64,000 nucleotides of DNA from Rugamonas violacea (GTDB lineage Bacteria; Pseudomonadota; Gammaproteobacteria; Burkholderiales; Burkholderiaceae_D): contig NZ_JAEMNU010000150.1 of NCBI RefSeq assembly GCF_016461825.1, positions 28,843-92,842 of the forward strand, given 5' to 3'. The position numbers and the translations under genes were made by a program. Positions 45,556-55,899 of the stretch are shown here, piece by piece; positions within the stretch are counted from its first letter, which is position 1, and each line of letters begins with the position of its first letter. Below the pieces are notes generated by a model. It did no database searches, was not told the origin of the DNA, and saw only the letters and a program-made list of their open reading frames with translations.

Positions 45556-45588
45556 GCACCAGCATTGTGCGGTGCACCACAATGGCGC
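45556..45588. promoter_or_regulatory. Pair of NtrC-like sites upstream of the nasS promoter
   Basis: GCACCAGCATTGTGC (45556-45570) is a perfect GCAC-N7-GTGC dyad. GCACCACAATGGCGC (45574-45588) has one mismatch. Their centres are 18 bases apart and lie 50-90 bases upstream of the sigma-54 promoter. Confidence 0.62.
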
Positions 45589-45640
45589 CGTTTTCGCCAC
45601 GGGCGGACGCGCTGTGCGTGCGAGCGGCGGCGGCGGCAAG

Positions 45641-45711
45641 ACCACCCAAGGGCGGAGAGCCGGAGTCAGACCCCGAGGGGTCCGACCCCGGGTGTCGCCT
45701 GTGGGTGTGGT
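45641..45711. repeat. Dispersed nested palindrome, family 1, copy 9
   Basis: The core GGAGTCAGACCCC is paired with GGGGTCCGACCCC at 45662-45690. Outer arms are ACCACCCAAGGGCG and CGCCTGTGGGTGTGGT. It lies just after nasT and before the nasS enhancer sites. Confidence 0.78.
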
Positions 45712-45732
45712 TTGCTTGAGCGGGCGGCGGGC

Positions 45733-46356
45733 TCAGCCGAGCAGGTCCTCGACGTCGAGCAGGCGCTGGGCCACTTCGGCCAGCTTGAGGTTCTTGTTCA
45801 TCGCCAAGGTGCGCAGCTTTTGGTAGGCCTGCTCCTCGGACAGCTGGTGGCGCGCCATCAGCAGCCCCTTGGCGCGCTCGACGACCTTGCGCTCGGCCAG
45901 CTTGTGGCGGGTGTCGTGCAGCTCGCTGAGCAGCTTCTGCTCCTGCTTGAAGCGGGCCAGCGCGACGTTGAGCACCGGCTTGATGCGCTCGGACTGCAGG
46001 CCGGCGACGACGTAGGCGGTGACGCCGGCGGCCATCGCCGCGTCCATGCTGGCGGTGTCCTCGCTCTGGGTGAACATGACGATGGGGCGGCGCTCGTCGC
46101 GGGTGGCCATGACGATGTGTTCGAGCACGTCGCGGGCGTCGGACTCGGCGTCGATGATGATCATGTCCGGCTGCAGCTGGGCGATGCGCTCGGGCAGGTG
46201 CATGTCGGCCGGCAGCGAGGCGACGATGTCGTAGCCGGCCTCGATCAGGCCGACCCGCAGCGCCTCGGCGCGCGCGGCCTGGGCCTGCAGGACGAGGTCG
46301 TCCTCCTCGCCGGCGGCGATGATGGTGTTGACGACGACGATACGGAGATTGCGCAT
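45733..46356 (-). CDS. nasT: ANTAR-domain antiterminator NasT
   Basis: The 207-residue protein begins with a receiver-like domain (MRNLRIVVVNTII; LQPDMIIIDAESDARDVLEHI) and ends with an ANTAR RNA-binding domain (ERKVVERAKGLLMARHQLSEEQAYQKLRTLAM). A short coiled segment (LLSELHDTRHKLAERK) joins them. NasT binds leader RNA of nitrate genes and blocks termination when released by NasS. Both leaders in this window carry the expected hairpins. The start could be 46356 or 46383, and neither has a strong ribosome site. No attenuator precedes it, so its expression may be constitutive. Confidence 0.92.
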   Translation of the reverse strand: MRNLRIVVVNTIIAAGEEDDLVLQAQAARAEALRVGLIEAGYDIVASLPADMHLPERIAQLQPDMIIIDAESDARDVLEHIVMATRDERRPIVMFTQSEDTASMDAAMAAGVTAYVVAGLQSERIKPVLNVALARFKQEQKLLSELHDTRHKLAERKVVERAKGLLMARHQLSEEQAYQKLRTLAMNKNLKLAEVAQRLLDVEDLLG

Positions 46357-46604
46357 GGGGGCAGCCGATATCCGCCTGGACATCACGAGTGGGTCAAAGT
46401 GTGCTTCATGGAGGGAAGTACAAGCAAGAATCAAACCACGCTCGGTGCGCCGCTGCCGTTGGCGGCGCTGTGGGCGTCTCCGGCGGCGCGCTGGCTTGGC
46501 GGGATGGCAAGACGGCGCGGCGGTGCGCAGTGGGGCGACTGGGCGGCATATCCACAGCGCGGCGCGGCGGCACACGGCGATGCCGTGCGCCGCCGCAATG
46601 GGAA

Positions 46605-47282
46605 TTAACCCTGCTCGTCGGCGTATTGCGCCAGCGCCTTGGTCATGCGCGGCGCCAGGTCGTGGGCGGCGCTGACGGTCATGTTGAGGTCGTTCAACAG
46701 GCCGTCCTTCAGGCCGTAGACCCAGCCGTGCACGCTGACTTCCTGGCCGCGTTCCCAGGCGTCCTGCAGAATGGTGGTCTGGCAAACGTTGGCGACCTGC
46801 TCGACCACGTTCAGTTCGCACAGGCGCTCGGCGCGCTTGCGGCTGGTCAACACGTCGCCCAGGTAGCGCTCGTGCTTCTGGTGCACATCCTGGACGTGGC
46901 GCAGCCAGTTGTCGGCCAGGCCGATGCGGGTGCCCGTCATCGCCGCGTGCACGCCCTTGCAGCCGTAGTGGCCGACGATGATGACGTGCTTGACCTTCAG
47001 CACGTCGACGGCGAATTGCAGCACCGACAGGCAGTTCAGGTCGGAGTGCACCACCACGTTGGCGATGTTGCGGTGGACGAAGACGTCGCCCGGCGCCAGA
47101 CCCAGCAGTTCGTTGGCCGGCACCCGGCTGTCCGAACAACCAATCCACAGATATTCCGGCGAGGCCTGCTGGGCCAGCCGGTTGAAGAAATCGGGGTCGC
47201 GCGCCACCTGGGATTCGGCCCAGCGGCGGTTGTTGTCCAGCAAGTTCTGCAGCGGGACGGCGGTGTTCTCTACTTCGTTCAT
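46605..47282 (-). CDS. can: Beta-class carbonic anhydrase
   Basis: The 225-residue zinc enzyme interconverts CO2 and bicarbonate. Zinc ligands and the Asp/Arg dyad are in WIGCSDSRVPANELLGL and IIVGHYGCKGV. DVFVHRNIANVV and SVHGWVYGLKDG complete the pattern of the Can type. AGGAAG precedes the ATG at 47282. Carbonic anhydrases often accompany carboxylation or nitrogen genes, but nothing here ties it to the nas unit. Confidence 0.93.
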   Translation of the reverse strand: MNEVENTAVPLQNLLDNNRRWAESQVARDPDFFNRLAQQASPEYLWIGCSDSRVPANELLGLAPGDVFVHRNIANVVVHSDLNCLSVLQFAVDVLKVKHVIIVGHYGCKGVHAAMTGTRIGLADNWLRHVQDVHQKHERYLGDVLTSRKRAERLCELNVVEQVANVCQTTILQDAWERGQEVSVHGWVYGLKDGLLNDLNMTVSAAHDLAPRMTKALAQYADEQG

Positions 47283-47304
47283 GGTCTTCCTCTCGTACAT
47301 AAGA

Positions 47305-47342
47305 AGACCGCCGATCCGCTCGGACGAGCGGCAGGGCGGTCT
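47305..47342 (-). terminator. Probable terminator of dnaJ
   Basis: AGACCGCC (47305-47312) pairs with GGCGGTCT (47335-47342) around an inner CCGCTCG/CGAGCGG stem. On the - strand it is followed by TCTTAT, only moderately T-rich. It lies 44 bases after dnaJ and just before the can start codon, so it could also affect can. Confidence 0.6.
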
Positions 47343-47385
47343 ATCGAAACGGACGCTGACGCGTCCCGAGTGTGCAGCGACTATC

Positions 47386-48522
47386 TTACTCGAAGAAGTC
47401 CTTCACCTTGTCTTTCCAGGTTTTACTTTGCGGGCTGTGCTTGGAGCCGCCCTCGGTGGTCAGCTTCTCGAAGTCGCGCAGCATGTCTTTTTGCTTGTCG
47501 GTCAGCTTGACCGGCGTCTCGACCGCCACATGGCAGAACAGGTCGCCGGCGTAGCCGGAACGCACGCCCTTGATGCCCTTGCCCTTGAGGCGGAAGGTCT
47601 TGCCCGACTGGGTGCCTTCGGGAATCGTGAACGAGACCTTGCCCGACAGGGTGGGCACCTCGATGTCGCCGCCCAGCGCCGCCTTGGCGAAGGAGATCGG
47701 CATCTCGCAATGCAGGTCGTCGCCCTCGCGCTGGAACACGCTGTGCGGCTTGATGTGGATTTCCACATACAGGTCGCCCGACGGTCCGCCGTTGGTGCCC
47801 GGTTCGCCGTTGCCCGACGAGCGGATGCGCATGCCGTTGTCGATGCCGACCGGGATCTTCACTTCCAGCGTCTTGTTGCGCTTGATGCGGCCGGCGCCGC
47901 CGCAAGGCGAGCAGGGATCGGTGATGATCTTGCCGGTGCCGTGGCATTTCGGGCAGGTCTGCTGGATGCTGAAGAAGCCCTGCTGCATGCGGACCTGGCC
48001 GTGGCCGCCGCAGGTGCCGCAGGTGGTCGGCGCGGTGCCCGGCTTGGCGCCGGAACCGTGGCAGGTGTCGCACTTGTCCCAGGACGGCACGCGGATCGTC
48101 GTGTCGAAGCCGTGGGCGGCCTGCTCCAGGGTGATTTCCAGGTTGTAGCGCAGGTCGGCGCCGCGATACACCTGCGGGCCGGCGCTGCGGCCACGGCCGC
48201 CGCCGCCGCCGCCGAAGATGTCGCCGAAGATGTCGCCGAAGGCATCGCCGAAACCGCCGGCGCCGCCGCCGAAGCCGCCGCCGCCACCCATGTTCGGATC
48301 GACGCCGGCGTGGCCATAGCGGTCATACGCCTCGCGCTTTTCCGGATTGGTCAGCATCTCGTAGGCTTCCTTGACTTCCTTGAACTTCTCTTCGGATTCC
48401 TTGCTGTCCGGATTGCGGTCCGGATGGTACTTCATCGCCAGTTTGCGATAAGACTTTTTGATCTCTTCTTCCGAAGCATTTTTGGCGACACCGAGTGTCT
48501 CGTAGAAATCACGCTTTGCCAT
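47386..48522 (-). CDS. dnaJ: Chaperone DnaJ
   Basis: The 378-residue co-chaperone has the J domain (AKRDFYETLGVAKNASEEEIKKSYRKL; HPD in KYHPDRNPDS). A Gly/Phe-rich linker follows at about 70-110. The zinc-finger region has four CxxCxGxG-like repeats (CDTCHGSG, CGTCGGHG, CPKCHGTG, CSPCGGAG), and then the substrate-binding C-terminal domains. It stimulates DnaK ATP hydrolysis and delivers clients. It follows dnaK on the same strand. Confidence 0.97.
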   Translation of the reverse strand: MAKRDFYETLGVAKNASEEEIKKSYRKLAMKYHPDRNPDSKESEEKFKEVKEAYEMLTNPEKREAYDRYGHAGVDPNMGGGGGFGGGAGGFGDAFGDIFGDIFGGGGGGRGRSAGPQVYRGADLRYNLEITLEQAAHGFDTTIRVPSWDKCDTCHGSGAKPGTAPTTCGTCGGHGQVRMQQGFFSIQQTCPKCHGTGKIITDPCSPCGGAGRIKRNKTLEVKIPVGIDNGMRIRSSGNGEPGTNGGPSGDLYVEIHIKPHSVFQREGDDLHCEMPISFAKAALGGDIEVPTLSGKVSFTIPEGTQSGKTFRLKGKGIKGVRSGYAGDLFCHVAVETPVKLTDKQKDMLRDFEKLTTEGGSKHSPQSKTWKDKVKDFFE

Positions 48523-48639
48523 GTTGTCGGGACCTTGCTGTATTTACTGATGTACTGATTATGCGAAAAAGCCGAGCCGGAACCGGCTTGACGGTCACTC
48601 GGCTCGGCCGGTCTGCGCGGCGGCAAATTCTGCCGGCGG

Positions 48640-48664
48640 GGCCGGACGCGCTGGGCGTCCGGCC
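48640..48664. other. Strong hairpin after dnaK
   Basis: Perfect 10-bp arms GGCCGGACGC and GCGTCCGGCC enclose GCTGG, 9 bases after the dnaK stop. There is no U-tract, so it more likely protects the dnaK mRNA 3' end or lowers read-through into dnaJ than acts as a full terminator. Confidence 0.5.
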
Positions 48665-48673
48665 ACAGACGGC

Positions 48674-50623
<1,950 letters not shown>

Positions 50624-50663
50624 GATTTTTCTTCCTTTTTTGCTAAGTTCAGATGGTACTAAT

Positions 50664-50689
50664 ATGTGGAAAAGCTGTATGTTTTCAAG
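50664..50689 (-). promoter_or_regulatory. Sigma-32-like promoter of dnaK
   Basis: CTTGAAA (50683-50689, - strand) is followed after 13 bases by CCACAT (50664-50669), one mismatch from the heat-shock -10 CCCCAT. It lies 41 bases upstream of the dnaK start codon. Confidence 0.72.
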
Positions 50690-50713
50690 TGCTTATCTGG
50701 CCGGCGCGGCAAA

Positions 50714-51247
50714 TTATTTTGCCTGCGCCGCCGTCACGATGGCCGGACGCAGCAGGCGGTCGGCGATCATATAACCCTTTTGCAGCACCGACACGACGGT
50801 GTTGGCTTCCTGCTCGGCCGGCACCACGGCCACGGCCTGGTGCTTGTTCGGATCGAGCTTGTCGCCCTGCGCCGGCATGATCTCCAGCAGACGGTTCTTC
50901 TCGAAGGCGGCGCTGAGTTGTTTCAAGGTCATTTCGACCCCCTCCTTGAGCGACTCGATCGAAGGCGTTTCCACCTTCAGCGCCATTTCCAGGCTGTCCT
51001 TGACCGGCACCATGGCCTCGGCGAAGCTTTCAACGGCGAATTTATGCGCCTTGGAGACATCCTCCTGGGCGCGACGACGGATGTTTTCACCGTCGGCCTT
51101 GGCGCGCATGAAAGCGTCGCGCATCTCGACCAGACGCGCTTCGGTGTCCGCCAACTGTTGCTCCAGCGTCAGTTGCTCGGAATTCGAAGGCGCGGCGGCG
51201 GCGTCCGCCTCTGGATTAGGCACAGCTTGATTTTCCTGATCTTGCAT
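50714..51247 (-). CDS. grpE: Nucleotide exchange factor GrpE
   Basis: The 177-residue protein has an acidic disordered head, a long coiled coil (TLEQQLADTEARLVEMRDAF) and the conserved RAKADGENIRRRAQEDVSKAHKFAVESFAEAM. The beta-domain end reads VVPAEQEANTVVSVLQKGYMIADRLLRPA. It releases ADP from DnaK. It is the first gene of the chaperone cluster, behind a perfect sigma-32 promoter. Confidence 0.96.
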   Translation of the reverse strand: MQDQENQAVPNPEADAAAAPSNSEQLTLEQQLADTEARLVEMRDAFMRAKADGENIRRRAQEDVSKAHKFAVESFAEAMVPVKDSLEMALKVETPSIESLKEGVEMTLKQLSAAFEKNRLLEIMPAQGDKLDPNKHQAVAVVPAEQEANTVVSVLQKGYMIADRLLRPAIVTAAQAK

Positions 51248-51307
51248 CTGAGAGACTCCTACGTTTCATATTTGTTTGACATGACTTCTGTACCGCTTGC
51301 GCAACAA

Positions 51308-51333
51308 ATGGGGCGATATCCTACCTTTTCAAG
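51308..51333 (-). promoter_or_regulatory. Sigma-32 heat-shock promoter of grpE
   Basis: CTTGAAA (51327-51333, - strand), 13 bases, then CCCCAT (51308-51313) followed by TT: a consensus heat-shock promoter 61 bases upstream of the grpE start. No CIRCE-type inverted repeat was seen near it. Confidence 0.88.
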
Positions 51334-51462
51334 GGGTATTCTGCCCGCAATTTAATCAGCGAAATCGCGGCAAACTCAGCATTTGCCCCGGGGGGCGCCG
51401 CCGGAGCCCGCGCAACGCGCTTGCCTTTTCCGCAATCGTTACAAAACTTCAGCAAAGGGGGA

Positions 51463-51490
51463 TTCACATTTGCGCCGCAGCGTCTAAGAT
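51463..51490 (+). promoter_or_regulatory. Sigma-70-like promoter of the 28-codon ORF
   Basis: TTCACA and TAAGAT stand 16 bases apart, each close to consensus, and would start RNA about 38 bases before the ATG at 51535. Confidence 0.5.
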
Positions 51491-51534
51491 GAAACCAGAC
51501 GGCCTGACAGGCTGTTCTTCCGGGAGCGCATACC

Positions 51535-51621
51535 ATGAAGTTGCCGCTGATCACAGCATCCATCGTCGCCTACATCGTGCTGGCGACCGCGTGGATCTGC
51601 TACACCGAGCTGATCCCCTAG
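51535..51621 (+). CDS. 28-residue single-pass membrane peptide
   Basis: The ORF reads MKLPLITASIVAY then IVLATAWICYTELIP. It forms one hydrophobic helix flanked by a Lys and by a Tyr/Thr/Glu end. GGGAG stands 8 bases before the ATG and a sigma-70-like promoter lies upstream. A 6-bp hairpin with GCCAGC/GCTGGC arms (51629-51651) follows the stop. Its size and shape are those of small regulatory membrane proteins. I know no family for it. It lies divergent from grpE and its heat-shock promoter. Confidence 0.55.
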   Translation: MKLPLITASIVAYIVLATAWICYTELIP

Positions 51622-51790
51622 CCTACAAGCCAGCTATTTTAACAGGCTGGCACTCGTCGACGCCAAGTGCTGATTACGCCTCGGCGACCGCCGCGCCACA
51701 TCCCCGCCGCTTTTCGCCGCCCTCCGGCCGTGCCACGGTCGGCTGCGGCGCGCCCGCGTCCCGGCGCGGTGTCGCGCCGGGGCCGCCGGC

Positions 51791-52900
51791 TCAGGCGCCG
51801 GCGCCCAGGCGCAGCGCCGCCTCGCGGCCCAGTTCGGCGTCCTTTTTGAGCGCCTCGCGCTGGGCCGGCGTCATCATCGTCGGCCAGCCTATCATGTGCT
51901 GTTCGGCGATCTCGGCCAGGCCGGCGATCCAGTCGGGCGCGTCGTTCAGGCAGGCGATGTAGTGGAACTGCGCGCCGCCGGCCGCCTCGAAGTCGTGGCG
52001 CGCCTCCATGGCGATCTCCTCCAGCGTCTCCAGGCAGTCGCTGGTGAAGCCGGGGCAGATCACGTCGACCCGCTTGACGCCGTCGCGCGCCAGTTGCTGC
52101 AGGGTCGGCGCGGTGTAGGGCTGCAACCACTCGGCCTTGCCGAAGCGCGACTGGAAGGTCACCACGTATTGCTGCGGCGTCAGCTTGAGGCGGGCCGCCA
52201 GCAGGCGCGCCGTCTTCAGGCACTCGCAATGGTAGGGATCGCCCAGCAGCAGGGTGCGCTTGGGCACGCCGTGGAAACTCAGCACCAGCTTGTCCGGCCG
52301 GCCGTGCGCCTCCCAGTGGGCCAGCACGCTATGCTCCAGCGCGCGGATGTAGGCCTCGTGGTCGTGGTAGCCGCGCACGAAGCGCAGCTCGGGCAGGTTG
52401 CGCACGGCGCGGTAGTGGTCGAACACGGCGTCGTAGATCGAGCCGGTGGTGGTGGCGGAATACTGCGGATAGGCCGGCAGGATGGCGACGCGCTCGCAGC
52501 CGTCGACCTTCAGCTTGGCCAGCACCTCGGGCAGCGACGGCGAGCCGTAGCGCATCGCCATGGCGACGGTGACGCCGTCGTGGCCGCGCTCGGCCAGCGC
52601 GCCGAACAGCGCCTGGGCCTGCCGCTGGGTGTGCACCTTCAGCGGCGAGCCCTCGCGGCTCCAGATCGAGGCGTACTTCTTGGCCGACTGGCCGGAGCGG
52701 AACGGCAGGATGATCAGGTTGAGGATGCACCACCAGACGGCGCGCGGAATTTCCACCACGCGCGGGTCGGACAGAAACTCCTTCAGATAACGCCGCACCG
52801 CCGAGCGCGTCGGCGCGTCCGGCGTGCCCAGGTTGACCAGCACGACGGCGCTGCGGCTGACGTTGCCGTGCGTATATGGAGGTTCTTTTTGAAAGGACAT
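51791..52900 (-). CDS. hemH: Ferrochelatase
   Basis: The 369-residue enzyme inserts ferrous iron into protoporphyrin IX. Motifs: VVLVNLGTPDAPTRSAVRRYL, YPQYSATTTGSIYD, LVLSFHGVPKRTLLLGDPY with the metal-binding His, VVTFQSRFGKAEWLQPYT and VICPGFTSDCLETLEEI. The start is the ATG at 52900 (MSFQKEPPYTHG). The frame is open further upstream, but those residues do not look coding. No clear ribosome site is seen. A palindromic repeat separates it from recN. Confidence 0.95.
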   Translation of the reverse strand: MSFQKEPPYTHGNVSRSAVVLVNLGTPDAPTRSAVRRYLKEFLSDPRVVEIPRAVWWCILNLIILPFRSGQSAKKYASIWSREGSPLKVHTQRQAQALFGALAERGHDGVTVAMAMRYGSPSLPEVLAKLKVDGCERVAILPAYPQYSATTTGSIYDAVFDHYRAVRNLPELRFVRGYHDHEAYIRALEHSVLAHWEAHGRPDKLVLSFHGVPKRTLLLGDPYHCECLKTARLLAARLKLTPQQYVVTFQSRFGKAEWLQPYTAPTLQQLARDGVKRVDVICPGFTSDCLETLEEIAMEARHDFEAAGGAQFHYIACLNDAPDWIAGLAEIAEQHMIGWPTMMTPAQREALKKDAELGREAALRLGAGA

Positions 52901-52985
52901 GGAGGCCGATGGGAGGTGGACGAAACAGCCTGCCATTATAGAGAGCTTGCGCGCCGCCGTACAACAGGCGAACCGGCGAACAGGC

Positions 52986-53083
52986 GGGGTCAGTGCCGAC
53001 ATTCGGACACGACCTCAACCGTAGCGCCCTGCCATCGACCGCCTTTACCGCCGAGCCCGTGTACGAATGTCGGCACTGACCCC
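52986..53083. repeat. Dispersed inverted repeat, family 2, locus 3
   Basis: Arms at 52986-53010 and 53059-53083 contain GTGCCGACATTCGGACAC and its complement with one mismatch, tipped by GGGGTCAG. It lies between recN and hemH. Confidence 0.83.
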
Positions 53084-53096
53084 CGGGGGGGGAGGG

Positions 53097-54764
53097 TCAG
53101 GAGGCCAGCAGCTCGCGGGCGTGCTTGCGGGTGGTGGCGGTGATCTCCAGGCCGCCGAGCATGCGCGCCACTTCCTCGACCCGGGCTTTGCTGTCGAGCA
53201 CGTCGATGCGCGAGGCGGTCTTGCCGCTTTCCAGGGTGCGCTTGGCGACCTGGAAGTGGTGGCCGGCCTGGCTGGCCACCTGCGGCAGGTGGGTCACGCA
53301 GAGCACCTGGCGCTCCTGGCCGAGGCGGCGCAGCAGGCGGCCGACCACCTCGGCGACGCCGCCGCCGATGCCGCTGTCGACCTCGTCGAAGATCAGGGTC
53401 GGCGTGGTGGTGGCGTTCGAGGTGATGACGGAGATGGCCAGGGCGATGCGCGCCAGCTCGCCGCCGGAGGCGACCTTGGCCAGCGGACGCGGCGCCACGC
53501 CGGCGTGGCCGGCGACCATGAATTCGACCTGCTCCAGGCCGCTACTGCCGGGCTCGCCGGCGTGCAGGGCCACCTCGAAGCTGCCGCCCGTCATGTTGAG
53601 GTCCTGCATGGCCCGCGTCACCTGCTCGCCCAGCTGGCGCGCCGCCACGGCGCGCGTGGCGGACAGGCGTTGCGCCACCTCCATGTAGGCGGCCTTCAGT
53701 TTTCCCTCCTGCTGGCGCAGGCCGTCGATGTCGCTGGCGTCGGCGATCTGGCGCAGCTTGCCGGCCAGCTTGGCGTGCTCCTCGGGCAGCTCGTCGGGCG
53801 TGACGCGGAACTTGCGCGCCGTGCTGTGGATCACCTCCATGCGGGCGTCGACCTGGCGCAGCCGCTCGGGATCGAGCTCGACCCGGTCCAGATAGTCGTT
53901 CAGCGCGTAGACCGCCTCCTGCAACTGGATGCGGGCCGGCTCGATCAGGTCGACCACCGCCCGCAGCCCGCTGTCGATGCCGGCCAGCTTGCCCAGCTTC
54001 TGGTTCAGCGCCGACAACTGCGACAGCACCGGATGGTCGTCCGCCTCGGAGATCACGGCCAGCGCCTCCTGCGCGCCTTCGAGCAGGCTGGCGGCGTGCG
54101 ACAGGCGGCTGTGCTCGTTGGTGATCTCGGCCCACTCGCCCGGCTTGACGGCCAACTTCTCCAGCTCGCCCACCTGCCACTCCAGGCGCTCGCGCTCGTA
54201 CAGCACGTTGGCGGCGTTGGTTTCGAACTCCTCGCGCTGGCGCGCCAGCGCGCGCCAGGCCTTGTGGCCGGCGGCGACGGCGCGGGCGTCGCCGGCCGCG
54301 CCGGCGTCCTTGCTGGCGGCCTGGTTGTCGAGCAGGGCGCGTTGCGCCTCGGTCTTCAGCAGCGACTGGTGGGCGTGCTGGCCGTGGATGTCGACCAGCA
54401 GGTCGCCCAGCTCGCGCAACTGGGCCGCCGTGGCGGCGGTGCCGTTGATGTAGGCCTTGGAGCGGCCGGCGTTGTCGATCACCCGGCGCAGCAGCGCGCC
54501 GCCCTCGTCGACGGCGAACTCGTTGGCGGCCAGCCAATGCGCGGCCGCCGCGCCGACGGCGAAATCGGCCGTGATGTCGGCCTTGGCGGCGCCCTCGCGC
54601 ACCACGCTGGCGTCGCCCCGGCCGCCCAGCGCCAGGGTCAGCGCGTCGATCAGGATGGACTTGCCGGCGCCGGTCTCGCCGGTGAACACGGAAAAGCCGG
54701 CGGAAAATTCCAGTTCAATCGAATCGACAATGACGAAATCGCGGATGGACAGTGTACGCAGCAT
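53097..54764 (-). CDS. recN: DNA repair protein RecN
   Basis: The 555-residue SMC-like ATPase acts in double-strand break repair. Walker A is FSVFTGETGAGKSILIDALTLALGGRG. Long coiled coils run from about 160 to 370. The signature VASGGELARIALAISVI and Walker B LIFDEVDSGIGGGVAEVVG lie in the C-terminal third. It follows nadK by 23 bases on the same strand, so a LexA-like box upstream of nadK could serve both. Length is normal. Confidence 0.96.
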   Translation of the reverse strand: MLRTLSIRDFVIVDSIELEFSAGFSVFTGETGAGKSILIDALTLALGGRGDASVVREGAAKADITADFAVGAAAAHWLAANEFAVDEGGALLRRVIDNAGRSKAYINGTAATAAQLRELGDLLVDIHGQHAHQSLLKTEAQRALLDNQAASKDAGAAGDARAVAAGHKAWRALARQREEFETNAANVLYERERLEWQVGELEKLAVKPGEWAEITNEHSRLSHAASLLEGAQEALAVISEADDHPVLSQLSALNQKLGKLAGIDSGLRAVVDLIEPARIQLQEAVYALNDYLDRVELDPERLRQVDARMEVIHSTARKFRVTPDELPEEHAKLAGKLRQIADASDIDGLRQQEGKLKAAYMEVAQRLSATRAVAARQLGEQVTRAMQDLNMTGGSFEVALHAGEPGSSGLEQVEFMVAGHAGVAPRPLAKVASGGELARIALAISVITSNATTTPTLIFDEVDSGIGGGVAEVVGRLLRRLGQERQVLCVTHLPQVASQAGHHFQVAKRTLESGKTASRIDVLDSKARVEEVARMLGGLEITATTRKHARELLAS

Positions 54765-54787
54765 GGGCGGTGGCGGATGGGGTTGAA

Positions 54788-55690
54788 TTAGCTGAGCTTG
54801 CCTTCACCGGACGGATATTCGTTCCAGTGCAGCTTTTCGCGCAGCGTGTTGTAGTAGCTCCAGTCGTGCGGGTGCAGGAAGGAGATGGTGTGCGGCGAGC
54901 GGCGGATGACGATGCGGTCCTGCGCCACGAGGCTGGCGAAGGTCTGCATGTCGAAGTTGACGCTGATGTCGCGGCCGCGGACGATCTCGATCACGATCTC
55001 GCTCGAGTCGGGCAGCACGATGGGCCGGTTCGACAGCGCGTGCGGGGCGATCGGCACCAGCACGATGCCGCCCAGGCTGGGGTGCAGCAAGGGCCCGCCG
55101 GCCGACAGCGCGTAGGCGGTCGAGCCGGTCGGCGTGGCGATGATCAGGCCGTCCGAGCGCTGGTTGTACATGAAGTGGCCGTCGACCTCGACGCGCAGTT
55201 CGGCCATGCCGGCGCCGGCGCCGCGCGCGACGACGACGTCGTTGACGGCCATGCCGACGTGGATCACCTGGCCGTCGCGCAGCACGCTGCCTTCGAGCAG
55301 GGTGCGGCGCTCGGCCTGGTAACTGCCGCCGAGGATCTTGGCCAGCACGTCGAGCATGTTGTCGAGCGGGATGTCGGTCATGAAGCCGAGGCGGCCCTGG
55401 TTGATGCCGATCAGCGGCACGTCGTAGGGCGCCAGCTGGCGCGCGATGCCCAGCATGGTGCCGTCGCCGCCCATGACGATGGCGGCGTCGGCGCGGGCGC
55501 CGATGCCGGCCGCGTTGAGCACCTCGACGCCATGCCGGCCCAGGTGGGCCGCCGTCTGCTCCTCGAGCACGACGGTGTGGCCGGCGCGCTCGAGGAAGTC
55601 GATGACGCTGTCGACCGACTCTTCGATGCCGTCGGTGTTCTGGCGTATGACAAGCGCGATGGTCTGGAACATGGCATGCGTGGCGGGCAT
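54788..55690 (-). CDS. nadK: NAD kinase
   Basis: The 300-residue enzyme phosphorylates NAD to NADP. It shows IVMGGDGTMLGIARQL (the GGDG motif), LIGINQGRLGFMTDI, RSDGLIIATPTGSTAYALSAGGP and PIAPHALSNRPIVLP. The start may be 55690 (MPATHAMFQT) or 55672 (MFQTIALVIRQN), the latter giving the usual 294 residues. The open frame upstream of these is not conserved-looking. It is cotranscribed with recN and divergent from the VOC gene. Confidence 0.95.
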   Translation of the reverse strand: MPATHAMFQTIALVIRQNTDGIEESVDSVIDFLERAGHTVVLEEQTAAHLGRHGVEVLNAAGIGARADAAIVMGGDGTMLGIARQLAPYDVPLIGINQGRLGFMTDIPLDNMLDVLAKILGGSYQAERRTLLEGSVLRDGQVIHVGMAVNDVVVARGAGAGMAELRVEVDGHFMYNQRSDGLIIATPTGSTAYALSAGGPLLHPSLGGIVLVPIAPHALSNRPIVLPDSSEIVIEIVRGRDISVNFDMQTFASLVAQDRIVIRRSPHTISFLHPHDWSYYNTLREKLHWNEYPSGEGKLS

Positions 55691-55829
55691 AGAAATCTCG
55701 GTAACAATATAGGATGGCGGGGCTGGCAACACGCAGCAGAGTAACCCATAATGCGGGCTTCTGCTATACGACGATGCCAGGCGCAAACCGGATGCCGGTA
55801 CGCAAGTCCTCCATGGGGAGGCGTCGAAA

Positions 55830-55849
55830 TACTGTATATGCAACCAGTA
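55830..55849. promoter_or_regulatory. LexA/SOS-like box between nadK-recN and the VOC gene
   Basis: TACTGTATATGCAACCAGTA matches the SOS box taCTGT-N8-ACAGta with a single core mismatch (CCAG). recN is a classic SOS gene, so regulation of the nadK-recN unit 140 bases downstream is plausible. A TATAGT hexamer at 55848-55853 may be the -10 of the divergent gene. Confidence 0.6.
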
Positions 55850-55899
55850 TAGTGCGGGCAGCCTCAGACTGCAAGCGGCAACACTCACAGGAGAACAAG

